Shown in pieces: positions 55,995-64,000 of a stretch of DNA of 64,000 nt. The notes beneath the pieces are model-generated. The model was not told the origin of the DNA and did no database searches. It saw only the letters and a program-made list of their open reading frames with translations. Position 1 is the stretch's first letter. Every line of letters begins with the position of its first letter. This DNA is from Neobacillus muris (lineage in GTDB: Bacteria > Bacillota > Bacilli > Bacillales > Cytobacillaceae): assembly GCF_943193175.1 (NCBI RefSeq), contig NZ_CALPDF010000002.1, positions 186,001-250,000 of the forward strand. The letters are read 5' to 3'. Position numbers and translations under genes: made by a program.

Positions 55995-56039
55995 TTGACA
56001 TTTTATGGAATATAATGATAATTTGAGTATATACTCAAA
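55995..56039 (+). promoter_or_regulatory. TetR-gene promoter with palindromic operator
   Basis: TTGACA (55995-56000) lies 16 bp before GATAAT (56017-56022, five of six). A perfect 18-bp palindrome TTTGAGTATATACTCAAA (56022-56039) follows, covering the predicted start point. This is a clear autoregulation site. Confidence 0.75.
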
Positions 56040-56068
56040 AAATGGACTAAGTATTAGGAGTTGGGCTT

Positions 56069-56638
56069 GTGACAGCTAAGAAAGAAAAAATTCTCCAAAC
56101 GGCTCTCGAACTATTTAGTGAAAAAGGCTTCAGTGCCACGACCACTAAGGAAATTGCATCGAAGAGCGGGGCAGCAGAGGGACTGCTATTTTATTATTTT
56201 AAGGATAAAAATGGCCTGTTAAAGGAGTTGACCCGGCAATTTTCCTTTGTTGAATCGATCAAAGAGGAAATGCAAAACATTCAGGAATTAGATCCAAAGG
56301 AAGCTTTATTCAAATTTGGGCATCTTTATCTGGACTTTTTATCCCGAAATAAGCACTTTTTATCCTTTATTTGGTCGCCGGAAATGACTCAAAATCGTGA
56401 GGTTAGCAGGGAAGTGGCCAGCCTTATGAGTTCCATGACGAACCAGGCTGCCGCGCTTTTAAAAAATGCTATTAATTTAGAAGTGGATGATCAAAGAATG
56501 GCTGCAGCAGCATCGATGCTTCTTTCCAGTCTAATGGCATATGGCCTTTTGGGTGATAGAATAAAAGAATCGGCAATGGCTGAGTGTGATCAATTTATTA
56601 AGATTATAACGGACATCATTTTGAAGGGATTAAGCTAA
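56069..56638 (+). CDS. TetR/AcrR family transcriptional regulator
   Basis: A 189-residue TetR-type repressor. The N-terminal DNA-binding domain (about 3-50) has KEKILQTALELFSEKGFSATTTKEIA in short form (ELFSEKGFSATTTKEIA), with SGAAEGLLFYYFKDK recognition helix. The C-terminal ligand domain is all-helical and typical in size. The start is GTG, 8 nt after TTAGGAG. A palindromic operator overlaps its own promoter, and a related operator precedes the next gene, so it controls both. The ligand is unknown; relatives sense fatty acids, acyl-CoA or drugs. Confidence 0.88.
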   Translation: MTAKKEKILQTALELFSEKGFSATTTKEIASKSGAAEGLLFYYFKDKNGLLKELTRQFSFVESIKEEMQNIQELDPKEALFKFGHLYLDFLSRNKHFLSFIWSPEMTQNREVSREVASLMSSMTNQAAALLKNAINLEVDDQRMAAAASMLLSSLMAYGLLGDRIKESAMAECDQFIKIITDIILKGLS

Positions 56639-56662
56639 TTCCTTTCTTTTTTGCGAAAAAAC

Positions 56663-56676
56663 TGAGTGAACACTCA
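56663..56676. promoter_or_regulatory. second TetR operator before the HXXEE gene
   Basis: TGAGTGAACACTCA has the same half-sites (TGAGT and ACTCA, same centre spacing) as the palindrome before the TetR gene. It ends 10 bp before the next ribosome binding site. Confidence 0.7.
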
Positions 56677-56697
56677 AATTTTAGGAGGCGAAATAAG

Positions 56698-57225
56698 ATG
56701 ACTATCACGGTATTGATTTGGATGGTGGCCAGCATTTTTATCCTGCATGATTTTGAGGAGATTATTACTGTCGAGAGCTGGTTCAAGAAAAATGAAAAGG
56801 AACTATTTCATGCAGTGCCAAAAAGGTTTCATTCCTACATCAACCGTATTTTTCCAAGGCACACAGCAGGGTTTGCACTTGCCGTATTAGTGGAGTATAT
56901 CGGGATTTTGATTGTAACGTTTTTGGCGGTCTTTGGCTTGAGGGAGAATTGGACGCTTCTTGGAATTCTTTCAGTGGTAACGATTTTGTTTCTCCATTCT
57001 TTTAGCCATATCGGACAATGCCTGTTTTTCAAGAGGTATACACCGGGTGTCGTGACATCCATTTTCTTGGTAATCCCCTTTTCCGTTTATTTTTTTCACT
57101 TCACACTGAGTGAGGAGTTCATTGATTGGCGAATGATTTGGTGGAGCATACCGATGGGTGTCATCCTTGTGTTCGTTTTCAATCAGGCGGGACTCGCGCT
57201 GGGGAAAAAATTAGAAACCAAATAA
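56698..57225 (+). CDS. HXXEE domain-containing membrane protein
   Basis: A 175-residue membrane protein with about five hydrophobic segments. The family motif HXXEE is HDFEE at residues 17-21, and a second conserved motif HSFSHIGQ with YTPGVVTS lies in the second half. The conserved His and Glu in membrane segments suggest metal binding or an enzyme, but no function has been shown that I can name. The ATG follows TTTTAGGAGG. It is downstream of the TetR gene, with its own TetR-like operator, and shares a terminator with serC. Confidence 0.85.
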   Translation: MTITVLIWMVASIFILHDFEEIITVESWFKKNEKELFHAVPKRFHSYINRIFPRHTAGFALAVLVEYIGILIVTFLAVFGLRENWTLLGILSVVTILFLHSFSHIGQCLFFKRYTPGVVTSIFLVIPFSVYFFHFTLSEEFIDWRMIWWSIPMGVILVFVFNQAGLALGKKLETK

Positions 57226-57270
57226 AGACACAGCCAAGCCTTATGTTAGGGCTTGGCTGTGTCTACCTTT
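57226..57270. terminator. bidirectional terminator of the HXXEE gene and serC
   Basis: A 15-bp perfect stem AGACACAGCCAAGCC (57226-57240) with 57250-57264 around a 9-nt loop stands between convergent genes. T-rich sequence follows on both strands. Confidence 0.9.
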
Positions 57271-57272
57271 TG

Positions 57273-58370
57273 TTATCCATTTGTCCTTTGGAATTGAACC
57301 ATGAATTCGCTGAACGCTTTGCATGCTTCATATGGCACTGCGTTGTAAGTGGAAGCCCGGCATCCACCAACTGAACGGTGGCCATTTACTCCGATAAATC
57401 CTTCCTTCTTCGCTTCAGCCAAGAACTTTTTCTCTAATTCCTCGTCCTTTAAACGGAAAGTAATATTCATGAAGGAACGGCTGTCTTTTTCAGCATGTCC
57501 AAGGTAAAAACCGCTGCTTTGGTCGATAGCATTATAAATTAATTGGGCCTTCTCTTCATTTCTTCTGGCTATCTCATCGATTCCTCCAATTCCTTTGGCC
57601 CAGTTTAACACTTCACCAAGCATATAAATGCCAAAGGTGGGCGGGGTATTGTACAAGGAGTTATTTTTAACATAAGTGCTATATTTTAACATGGTAGGAA
57701 CCTTGGTTTCTGCCTTCTCCAACAAGTCCTTCCGGATCATCACAACGGTTACTCCTGAAGGGCCAAGGTTTTTTTGGGCGCCCGCATAAATTAATGAAAA
57801 TTTGCTGACGTCAAATGGCCTGGAAAAAATGTCACTGGACATATCTGCTACCAGTGGAACCTCTCTAGTGTCAGGGAATTTTTGCCATTGCGTACCATAA
57901 ATGGTATTGTTGGATGTTAAATGTACATAGGCATCATCGGGATTGTATTGCAGTTCATCCAAACTAGGGATGCGGCGATACTGGCTTTCCTTTGTGCTGG
58001 CCGCTTGATAGGGATTTCCAAATAATTTGGCTTCCGAAAGGGCCTTTTCTGACCATGAACCTGTCATAATGTACCCAGCGTTTTGTCCAGGCTTTAAAAA
58101 ATTCATTGGAACCATTGAGAATTGCAGACTAGCACCGCCCTGTATGAAGACAACCTCATAGTCTTCCGGAATCGCCATCAACTCTTTTAACAGTCTGATG
58201 GCTTGGTTATGTACGTCTTCATAGGCAGCACTACGGTGGCTTAGCTCCATCACAGACATACCCGTACCTCGGAAATCAATCAGTTCCTGTTGGGCTTTTT
58301 CCAAGACAGGAAGGGGAAGGGCAGAGGGTCCAGCGTTAAAGTTATAAGCACGGTGAACAAGTTGATTCAT
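57273..58370 (-). CDS. serC: phosphoserine aminotransferase
   Basis: SerC converts 3-phosphohydroxypyruvate and glutamate to phosphoserine in serine synthesis, and 3-hydroxy-4-phosphohydroxythreonine in vitamin B6 synthesis. The 365-residue PLP enzyme has the PLP lysine 200 in YAGAQKNLGPSG and GGASLQF (78-84) for cofactor phosphate. The C-terminal GVNGHRSVGGCRASTYNA segment is characteristic (SVGGCRASTYNA). The start is supported by GGGAGTG upstream on the minus strand. It is divergent to a 2-hydroxyacid dehydrogenase gene. Confidence 0.96.
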   Translation of the reverse strand: MNQLVHRAYNFNAGPSALPLPVLEKAQQELIDFRGTGMSVMELSHRSAAYEDVHNQAIRLLKELMAIPEDYEVVFIQGGASLQFSMVPMNFLKPGQNAGYIMTGSWSEKALSEAKLFGNPYQAASTKESQYRRIPSLDELQYNPDDAYVHLTSNNTIYGTQWQKFPDTREVPLVADMSSDIFSRPFDVSKFSLIYAGAQKNLGPSGVTVVMIRKDLLEKAETKVPTMLKYSTYVKNNSLYNTPPTFGIYMLGEVLNWAKGIGGIDEIARRNEEKAQLIYNAIDQSSGFYLGHAEKDSRSFMNITFRLKDEELEKKFLAEAKKEGFIGVNGHRSVGGCRASTYNAVPYEACKAFSEFMVQFQRTNG

Positions 58371-58561
58371 GAGATAACACTCCCAATTTTTTATTTATTA
58401 GAATAGTAACACATTTTTATTGCTTTAGGTAACTAAAGTGGAAATAATCAAAAAATTATTTTTGGAAAAGGGCTGTATTATCGATAGGACAATTATAAAA
58501 TAGAATTCGTACATAAATGAAAAATCATGAGACTGAAATGGAAGAAAGGGGTTTGCTGCAC

Positions 58562-59548
58562 ATGAAACCAAAAATTGTTGTTGCTTACAATAAAGTCAGT
58601 CCAAAGGTATTGAGTTTTCTAAGCGAATCTTATCATGTAATCAATTTTGATAAGTTGGATGCCCAAACACTCCCAAACTTTTATCAAGAGCTGGGGGATG
58701 CACATGGCTTGCTGACAGCTGGATTAAAAATAGATTCAGCGTTATTGAACCGGGCACCCCAACTGAAAATTGTCAGTAATATTTCGGTTGGATATGATAA
58801 TTTAAATCTTCTGGAACTGAACAAACGAAATGTTATGGCAACTAATACCCCAGGGGTTCTAAACGATACAGTCGCTGACACGGTAATGGGGTTAATTCTT
58901 GCTGTGGCAAGAAGAATCCCTGAATTGGATCAGCATGTAAAAACAGGAAACTGGAAAGTAGAAGATGGGGTTAATCTGTATGGAAACAATGTCCATCATA
59001 AAGTGCTGGGAATTATCGGGATGGGCGGAATTGGCACCGCCGTGGCCAAAAGGGCCCATTTTGGTTTTGACATGCCTATTCTTTATCATAACCGCTCCCG
59101 TCATACAGAAGCGGAGCAAATGGTAAATGCAGTCTACTGTTCACTAGAAGAGTTGTGCCAACAGTCGGATTTCATGTGCCTTTTAACGCCGCTTACCCCG
59201 CAAACTGTTAAACTTATTGGGGAAAAAGAATTTAAGCAGATGAAAAGCACTGCCATTTTCATCAATGCTTCCCGAGGAGCAACCGTTGATGAACAGGCCT
59301 TAATCCGTGCGCTTGAAAATAAAGAAATCCTCGGGGCAGGACTAGATGTATTTGAGCAGGAGCCAGTCAGCCCGGGCAATAAGCTTTTGTCCATGGATAA
59401 TGTGGTGGCACTTCCGCATATCGGATCAGCCACACATGAAACACGGTTAGAGATGGCGATGTTAGCTGCTGAAAATCTAGTAAGCGGCCTGCAAGGGAAA
59501 ATGCCGCCAAATCTGATTAATCGAGAGGCATTAAAGAACCTATTTTAA
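58562..59548 (+). CDS. D-2-hydroxyacid dehydrogenase (glyoxylate/hydroxypyruvate/2-ketogluconate reductase type)
   Basis: A 328-residue NAD(P)-dependent reductase of the GhrB/YvcT type. It has the Rossmann motif GMGGIGTAVAKR, catalytic Arg in NASRGATVDEQAL, Glu in DVFEQEP and His in LPHIGSAT. ATG 58562 is chosen because AGAAAGGGG lies 10 nt upstream and relatives start near MKPKIVVA; an in-frame ATG at 58517 has no site. Lacking the ACT domain of SerA, it is not a phosphoglycerate dehydrogenase of the usual type, but its place divergent to serC is suggestive. Glyoxylate and hydroxypyruvate are likely substrates. Confidence 0.88.
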   Translation: MKPKIVVAYNKVSPKVLSFLSESYHVINFDKLDAQTLPNFYQELGDAHGLLTAGLKIDSALLNRAPQLKIVSNISVGYDNLNLLELNKRNVMATNTPGVLNDTVADTVMGLILAVARRIPELDQHVKTGNWKVEDGVNLYGNNVHHKVLGIIGMGGIGTAVAKRAHFGFDMPILYHNRSRHTEAEQMVNAVYCSLEELCQQSDFMCLLTPLTPQTVKLIGEKEFKQMKSTAIFINASRGATVDEQALIRALENKEILGAGLDVFEQEPVSPGNKLLSMDNVVALPHIGSATHETRLEMAMLAAENLVSGLQGKMPPNLINREALKNLF

Positions 59549-59566
59549 TTGAATAATCCAGTATCT

Positions 59567-59603
59567 AATAGAGGCTTGCTGTTTCGGGCCTCTATTTTTT
59601 CTT
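59567..59603 (+). terminator. terminator after the hydroxyacid dehydrogenase gene
   Basis: AATAGAGGC (59567-59575) pairs with GCCTCTATT (59588-59596) around a 12-nt loop, followed by Ts. Confidence 0.8.
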
Positions 59604-59698
59604 AAGGAAGAGGAACAGAGTGCTTGTGTTTTCTGAAAATTTTGATACTATAATAAAATGAATCTATCATTAATGACAAGAAAGCAAGGGGTTAGAAA

Positions 59699-60478
59699 AT
59701 GATTGTACAACTAGAAAACGTCTCGTTGGTAAGAGATGGAAAGCCGATTTTGCGGGAAGTTAATTGGACAATTGAACCGGGGGAAAATTGGGTGCTTTTC
59801 GGATTGAACGGTTCCGGCAAAACAGCGATTTTAAACGTGCTCAATGCCTATTACTTTCCAACCAAAGGGCAAGTGTCGGTATTGGGCATGGAATTTGGCA
59901 AAACCTATTTGGGAGAAAAACTCCGCAGGCAAATCGGATTTGTTTCTTCCTCGCTCCAAGGGAAACTTCATTCGGGAGATAATGCCTTTGAGGTTGTTTT
60001 AAGCGGCGCCTTTGCAACAATTGGGTTATATGAAGTTCCGACAGATGAAATGCGGCAAAAAGCAATTAGGCTGCTTGAAGACCTGGGCTGTATCGAATAT
60101 GCCAACCAAAACTATGAAACGTTGTCTCAAGGGGAAAAGCAACGGGTACTGATTGCCCGGGCATTAATGGCAGACCCGGCGCTTCTGATTCTGGATGAGC
60201 CGACAAATGGATTGGATTTTATTGCACGAGAAAAGCTGCTGGAATCCATCTCCAGGATTGCTAAGCAGTCCAATCCTCCTTCTATCATTTATGTCACGCA
60301 CCATGTGGAGGAAATCTTGCCGGAGTTTAATAAAACGTTGTTATTAAAAGAGGGACAAGTTATCGCTTCAGGCAAAACAAGCGACATGTTAAGTAATGAA
60401 CGGCTTTCCGATTACTTCGGGATGCCTGTCATGGTAACATGGCAGAACAAACGTCCGCTGCTTACAAGATTATCATAA
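59699..60478 (+). CDS. orphan ABC transporter ATP-binding protein (YlmA-like)
   Basis: A 259-residue ABC ATPase. Walker A is GLNGSGKTA (about 34-42), the signature LSQGEKQR (about 142-149) and Walker B LLILDEPTNGLD (about 162-173), followed by the histidine loop VTHHVEE. The sequence type resembles YlmA and molybdate/iron ABC ATPases such as ModF. No permease or binding protein lies nearby, so it is an orphan subunit or works in regulation rather than transport. A TATAAT at 59649-59654 could be its -10, though the -35 is poor. Confidence 0.85.
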   Translation: MIVQLENVSLVRDGKPILREVNWTIEPGENWVLFGLNGSGKTAILNVLNAYYFPTKGQVSVLGMEFGKTYLGEKLRRQIGFVSSSLQGKLHSGDNAFEVVLSGAFATIGLYEVPTDEMRQKAIRLLEDLGCIEYANQNYETLSQGEKQRVLIARALMADPALLILDEPTNGLDFIAREKLLESISRIAKQSNPPSIIYVTHHVEEILPEFNKTLLLKEGQVIASGKTSDMLSNERLSDYFGMPVMVTWQNKRPLLTRLS

Positions 60479-60567
60479 AGGGAAATCCTGAAACCATCGG
60501 GCTCCCGATTTAGTTGGAGCCCAATGGAAGCGTATGGAGGCAGGAGAATGGGCATTGATCAAGTAAA

Positions 60568-62010
60568 CTAAGGATTTAGTTTTAAGAAATCAGTGGCCAA
60601 ATCTCTATATTTTTCTTTTGGATAGGATTGGTATAAAAAGCTGGATAATCGAATGGGATCACCAAAAAAATATCTTTCATATTGGGTTTGTCTTGTGCCA
60701 AATGGGCTCATAGTCAAATCCCAGGCCAGCCGGAAAATTTTCACCCGATCCTCTGCATTCCGGCTGGCAGCTTGCAGATACTGGTCCAAATCTCCTCTAA
60801 TGCTGGAAGCAAAGTCTTTTTCAGAGGGCAGTGATACCATTCCGCTTGCCCCGATTAGCTGAATGATCTCCACAAATCTTGGATAAATTCTCGGATATAC
60901 GTTGCTGGCAACCTGAAGTGGAATGGTACTTGGCCTAAAAATTCCCGATTCATCGGCCTTAGCGCCCTCCTCTGATTTTGCAAGAAGCGCCCTCATTGTT
61001 TCAAGGCCGATAATCATTTCTGAAAGTTTTTCCTGAATATGCGGATATCCGCTGACATTGATCGTATCAACTAATAGCTCTGCAATTCCAAGAATGAACT
61101 CTGTCTTAACAATCTGCCTGGTAATTACCTGATGAAAAGCAAACGAATGAAAGGAGCTTTGAAGCATAAACATATCGGCTGCATCAATATTGTTGTAAAA
61201 AAAGACCCGCTCCCACGGGACCAATACATGGTCAAACACCAGAATCGTGTCCATTTCCTCATAATGGGAACTCAGCGGGTAATTAAACGAAGACTCCCCG
61301 CCAACAAAAGACTCTCTGCAAATAAACTTTAAACCAGGTGTGTCTGAAGGGAGGGAAAATGCAAAGGCATTCCTCTCATCTGTCTCACCGCCAGTGAAAA
61401 AGACCAGCACCTCATCGGTCAAACCGCCTTGCGTCGCTAAAAGACGTGCTCCTTTTATGATAATCCCATTCTCATTTTGGCCCACCATCCTTGCAGCAAT
61501 CGGTTCCTTTGAGTTCTCAAAATAAAACTGGGACCGATTCACTTGTGGTGTGATAAAGGTATGGGTAAAGGAGAGGTCATATTCTCTTGCCCTTTTATAG
61601 AGTGATTCGATATTTTCAGGGAAACTATTTTCCTTGTTATTCAATGACTTAGCCGAAGAGGCGAAGGCCATTAGGGCACTGTTCATATAGTCTGGACTCC
61701 TGCCTAATAATCCATGGGTGTGCCTTGCCCATATTTCCATCATTTCCCGCCGTTTTATTAACTCATCCTTTGTTCTGGGCTGTAAGTAAGAAAGTCCAAC
61801 AGGATTCCCTGATTCTGGAGAAGGGAAGGTTAGCTTGTCTTGAAACAGTGGATTATGCTGTAACTCATAAAGGGAAGCTTTTGTTTGGATCATGCCTTTA
61901 AATGCAGGATGTTCGGAGATTTTTCCTGTAATTCGCTTTCCATCCAGCCAGATTTCGGTTTGTAACTGATCGATTCGGTTTATATATTCCTTTCCGTTTA
62001 TTGCTCCCAT
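60568..62010 (-). CDS. 4-hydroxyphenylacetate 3-monooxygenase family protein (HpaB-like)
   Basis: The 480-residue product is the large component of a two-component FAD-dependent aromatic hydroxylase, HpaB/YoaI type. The family pattern is clear: MGAINGKEYINRIDQLQTEIWLDG in part (GKEYINRIDQL), HPAFKGMIQTKASLYELQH in part (HPAFKGM), VPWERVFFYNN, and FGTRQTQYERYFFGDP near the end. The flavin is supplied by a separate reductase, which is not seen in this window. The start has AGGAGTGG upstream on the minus strand. The substrate may be 4-hydroxyphenylacetate or a related phenol. Confidence 0.88.
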   Translation of the reverse strand: MGAINGKEYINRIDQLQTEIWLDGKRITGKISEHPAFKGMIQTKASLYELQHNPLFQDKLTFPSPESGNPVGLSYLQPRTKDELIKRREMMEIWARHTHGLLGRSPDYMNSALMAFASSAKSLNNKENSFPENIESLYKRAREYDLSFTHTFITPQVNRSQFYFENSKEPIAARMVGQNENGIIIKGARLLATQGGLTDEVLVFFTGGETDERNAFAFSLPSDTPGLKFICRESFVGGESSFNYPLSSHYEEMDTILVFDHVLVPWERVFFYNNIDAADMFMLQSSFHSFAFHQVITRQIVKTEFILGIAELLVDTINVSGYPHIQEKLSEMIIGLETMRALLAKSEEGAKADESGIFRPSTIPLQVASNVYPRIYPRFVEIIQLIGASGMVSLPSEKDFASSIRGDLDQYLQAASRNAEDRVKIFRLAWDLTMSPFGTRQTQYERYFFGDPIRLSSFLYQSYPKEKYRDLATDFLKLNP

Positions 62011-62216
62011 CTAACCACTCCTAAAGCCTTTAACTTACTAGTTCCATACTATTAGAGCAATCCTTATTTTGTTCGGAATTTATCTGCTTTGAAATCATTT
62101 TATCTAAACAAAATCAGCCAAATCACTTGAAGCCATAGGAAATGATTGTACCTGAATCCATGGGTTTGATATACTTTTACTATAAAAAATCCGAAAAAGA
62201 ATATGAGGTACGTGCA

Positions 62217-63311
62217 TTGTCAAAGTCGAAATTGCAATTCTGGCTGATTCAGATTTTATTGATTGTATCAATCATTTATGTATCAAGTAAGATTTCCTTT
62301 TTATTTCAACCAATTGGCATCTTTTTCTCAACCATCTTTTTCCCGATTCTCATCACCGGATTCCTGTTTTTCATGCTGAATCCAATAGTTAATTTTCTCG
62401 AGCGGCGAAAAGTCCCTCGAGTGATAGCAATCCTGATTATTTATGTAGTCGTTGCAGGAGTTCTGGTATTGGCAATTGGCAATCTCGTGCCTGCTATTAC
62501 GAAGCAGGTCACTTCTCTTGCGAATGAAATACCGGATTACGCAGATAAAACCATGAATTTTGTGGAGGATTTGTCTAAATCCTCCGAATTCAAGCGGTTT
62601 ATAGACGAACAAAATAATTTGATTGAAACGGTTCAAAAAAGGCTGATCGAATTTGCCAATACCCTGCCGGATAATATTACACGAGGACTTGGCAATATCA
62701 TCGGCGTCATTGCCAATATCGCGGTTATTCTCGTTACAGTACCGTTTTTGCTATTTTACATGTTTAAGGATGGGAAGAAATTTCCTCTGGCTGTCAGCAA
62801 GTTTATTCCGTCAGAGTACAGGGAGGAAGGGCTCTCAATATTAAAAGAAACGGGGGAGACCCTTTCGGCTTATATCCAAGGGCAAGTAACGGTTGCACTG
62901 GCGGTCGGGTTGTTGTCGTTTATAGGTTACTTGATTATTGATATGCCCTATGCACTTGTGCTTGCTCTTTTGGTTGCCCTAACCAACATTATCCCCTATG
63001 TTGGCCCATTTTTGGGAGGTGCACCGGCCGTCCTGATTGCCCTTTTTGATTCACCGACAAAAGCGTTGCTTGTCGTGCTGGTCATCTTAATTGCCCAGCA
63101 AATCGAAGGGAACTTGTTGTCACCCATGATTCTTGGCAAGACGTTAGATACCCACCCTGCAACGATTATCATTATTTTATTAGCAGCAGGAAATTTGGCA
63201 GGTATACTCGGAATGGTTTTGGGTGTGCCAACCTATGCCGTTTCGAAAACGATTGTCTTGAATGTAGTCAAATTCTTAAGGGCCAGAAAAAGGGCAAATA
63301 ATACGGCCTGA
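62217..63311 (+). CDS. AI-2E family transporter (YueF/TqsA-type permease)
   Basis: A 364-residue integral membrane protein of the AI-2E transporter family, with about seven hydrophobic segments. Motifs are FMLNPIVNFLERRKVPR near the N-terminus, the central VPFLLFYMFKDGKKF, and NIIPYVGPFLGGAPAVLIAL toward the C-terminus (IPYVGPFLGG). Family members export autoinducer-2 or exchange sodium and protons; the substrate here is not known. TTG 62217 is chosen because GAGG lies 8 nt upstream and relatives begin close by; an in-frame ATG at 62142 would add 25 residues without a site, and a TATACT -10 lies after it. Confidence 0.82.
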   Translation: MSKSKLQFWLIQILLIVSIIYVSSKISFLFQPIGIFFSTIFFPILITGFLFFMLNPIVNFLERRKVPRVIAILIIYVVVAGVLVLAIGNLVPAITKQVTSLANEIPDYADKTMNFVEDLSKSSEFKRFIDEQNNLIETVQKRLIEFANTLPDNITRGLGNIIGVIANIAVILVTVPFLLFYMFKDGKKFPLAVSKFIPSEYREEGLSILKETGETLSAYIQGQVTVALAVGLLSFIGYLIIDMPYALVLALLVALTNIIPYVGPFLGGAPAVLIALFDSPTKALLVVLVILIAQQIEGNLLSPMILGKTLDTHPATIIIILLAAGNLAGILGMVLGVPTYAVSKTIVLNVVKFLRARKRANNTA

Positions 63312-63321
63312 GAAAGGAATG

Positions 63322-63372
63322 AAAAACGCTATGGACCACATGAACTGTAAAATGTGATCCATAGCGTTTTAT
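63322..63372. terminator. bidirectional terminator between convergent genes
   Basis: AAAACGCTATGGA (63323-63335) pairs with TCCATAGCGTTTT (63358-63370), with an inner CACAT/ATGTG stem. It serves the AI-2E permease and the HxlR gene. Confidence 0.9.
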
Positions 63373-63395
63373 TGTTTATTCCTTAAATAGGCAGC

Positions 63396-63752
63396 TTATT
63401 TGAGCATTTCTCTGTTCTGGCTCATTTTTTGTTGTTTATGCAATAGGTGTTTTTCTCCCCAATTATGCATTGCATTTAAAATCGGCTCTAAGGTCCTGCC
63501 ATAATCAGTGATTGAATATTCAACTTTTGGGGGAACCACTGGATAAACGACCCGACGTATAATATCCTCTTCTTCTAATTCACGCAGCTGGTTCGTCAGC
63601 ATTTTTTGCGTAATCCCGGGAATATTAGTTTTGAGTTCGCTAAATCGTTGAGTGCCATTTTTTAACAGATACAATAAAATAATGGGTTTCCACTTGCCAA
63701 CCAATATCCCTAATGCATCTTCCACACGGCACAACTGCGGCTCAATTTCCAT
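63396..63752 (-). CDS. HxlR family transcriptional regulator
   Basis: A 118-residue winged-helix regulator of the HxlR (DUF24) family. It begins with a conserved cysteine, C8 in [10 protein letters not shown], the redox- or electrophile-sensing residue in relatives such as HypR, YodB and Qor[38 protein letters not shown] ([14 protein letters not shown] is the recognition helix) and [10 protein letters not shown] follow. The ATG has an AAGGAGGAAATA site. It is divergent to an LLM-class flavin monooxygenase gene, which it may control. Confidence 0.92.
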   Translation of the reverse strand: MEIEPQLCRVEDALGILVGKWKPIILLYLLKNGTQRFSELKTNIPGITQKMLTNQLRELEEEDIIRRVVYPVVPPKVEYSITDYGRTLEPILNAMHNWGEKHLLHKQQKMSQNREMLK

Positions 63753-63789
63753 TTATATTTCCTCCTTAGTATCCTTTTTTATACTATAC

Positions 63790-63808
63790 CACTTTTAAGT
63801 GCGTACTT
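63790..63808. promoter_or_regulatory. operator candidate between hxlR and the LLM gene
   Basis: CACTTTTAAGTG (63790-63801) has inverted arms CACTT/AAGTG, and AAGTGCGTACTT overlaps it (63797-63808). This lies in the divergent promoter region, a plausible HxlR binding site. Confidence 0.4.
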
Positions 63809-63887
63809 CATAAAGTCGAGACTAAGAGTAATAATTACATTGTCTGTTTAAATCATTTAAAAAACGTAAATAGGATAGGTGAAATAG

Positions 63888-64000
63888 ATGGAAAAATATC
63901 GAATCGACCCAAACAAAGGTCTTGAATTCGGACTTTATACATTAGGGGACCATATCCCAGATCCCAATACTGGAAAACGCATTTCAGCTCAGCAGCGGAT
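63888..64000 (+). CDS. luciferase-like (LLM class) flavin-dependent oxidoreductase, N-terminal part
   Basis: The gene runs out of the window after 37 complete codons. The visible start, MEKYRIDPNKGLEFGLYTLGDH, with GLEFGLYTLGDHIP and GKRIS, resembles LLM class monooxygenases of Bacilli that use reduced FMN or F420-like flavin. The ATG follows AGGTGA. The gene is divergent to hxlR, which fits control by that electrophile-sensing regulator. The substrate and catalytic residues lie outside the window. Confidence 0.7.
   Translation, partial: MEKYRIDPNKGLEFGLYTLGDHIPDPNTGKRISAQQR

Noticed and set aside
1..64000. rRNA, tRNA, CRISPR, transposase or phage genes
   Set aside because: None was found by reading both strands; all large frames match chromosomal genes.

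Overview
The window is a chromosomal segment of an endospore-forming member of the Bacillaceae (low-GC Firmicutes). The evidence is the gene order polC-rimP-nusA-infB-truB-ribF-rpsO-pnp-mlpA-dpaAB-asd-dapGA-rnjB-tepA-spoIIIE-ymfCFHIJKM-pgsA-cinA-recA-rny-ymdB-spoVS-miaB-ricA-cotE, which closely follows the B. subtilis polC-cotE region. Sporulation genes, GTG/TTG starts and strong AGGAGG ribosome binding sites fit this. The sequence alone does not give the species. No rRNA, tRNA, CRISPR array, insertion sequence or prophage gene was seen.

Region 1 (1-12.6 kb) holds replication, transcription, translation and RNA genes: the 3' part of polC, the rimP-nusA-rnpM-ylxQ-infB-ylxP-rbfA operon, truB-ribF, rpsO and pnp. 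Region 2 (12.7-26.0 kb) holds ylxY, the protease gene mlpA, ymxH, the dipicolinate/lysine genes (dpaA, dpaB, asd, dapG, dapA), rnjB, tepA-ylzJ and spoIIIE. Region 3 (26.3-32.0 kb) is a GntR regulator next to a complete nucleoside ABC importer (nupNOPQ). Region 4 (32.1-51.5 kb) runs from ymfF to cotE: a paired M16 peptidase system, ymfIJK, a RodZ-like protein, pgsA, cinA, recA with a LexA box, rny, ymdB, spoVS, a 2-oxoacid:ferredoxin oxidoreductase (korAB) with cre-like sites, a 5'-truncated CypC-type P450, miaB and ricA. Several promoters match sporulation sigma consensus sequences: sigma-H before spoVS, sigma-G before tepA, and sigma-E/sigma-K candidates before cotE and dpaA.

Region 5 (51.6-64.0 kb) is accessory. 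In B. subtilis mutS-mutL follow cotE; here there is a set of unrelated short transcription units instead. They encode a GNAT acetyltransferase, a kinase-fold protein, an Lgt-like membrane enzyme overlapping a multi-cluster radical SAM protein and followed by a small membrane protein, a TetR regulator with an HXXEE membrane protein (both behind matching operators), serC, a D-2-hydroxyacid dehydrogenase, an orphan ABC ATPase, an HpaB-type monooxygenase, an AI-2E family permease, an HxlR regulator, and the start of a luciferase-like monooxygenase.

The most interesting system is at 53.4-55.9 kb. The radical SAM protein has the cysteine layout of the Tes/MJ0619 family, known in archaea for joining lipid tails. 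Its partner is an Lgt paralogue that lacks the usual Lgt active-site His and Asn. Together they suggest an undescribed membrane-lipid or lipoprotein-anchor modification pathway.
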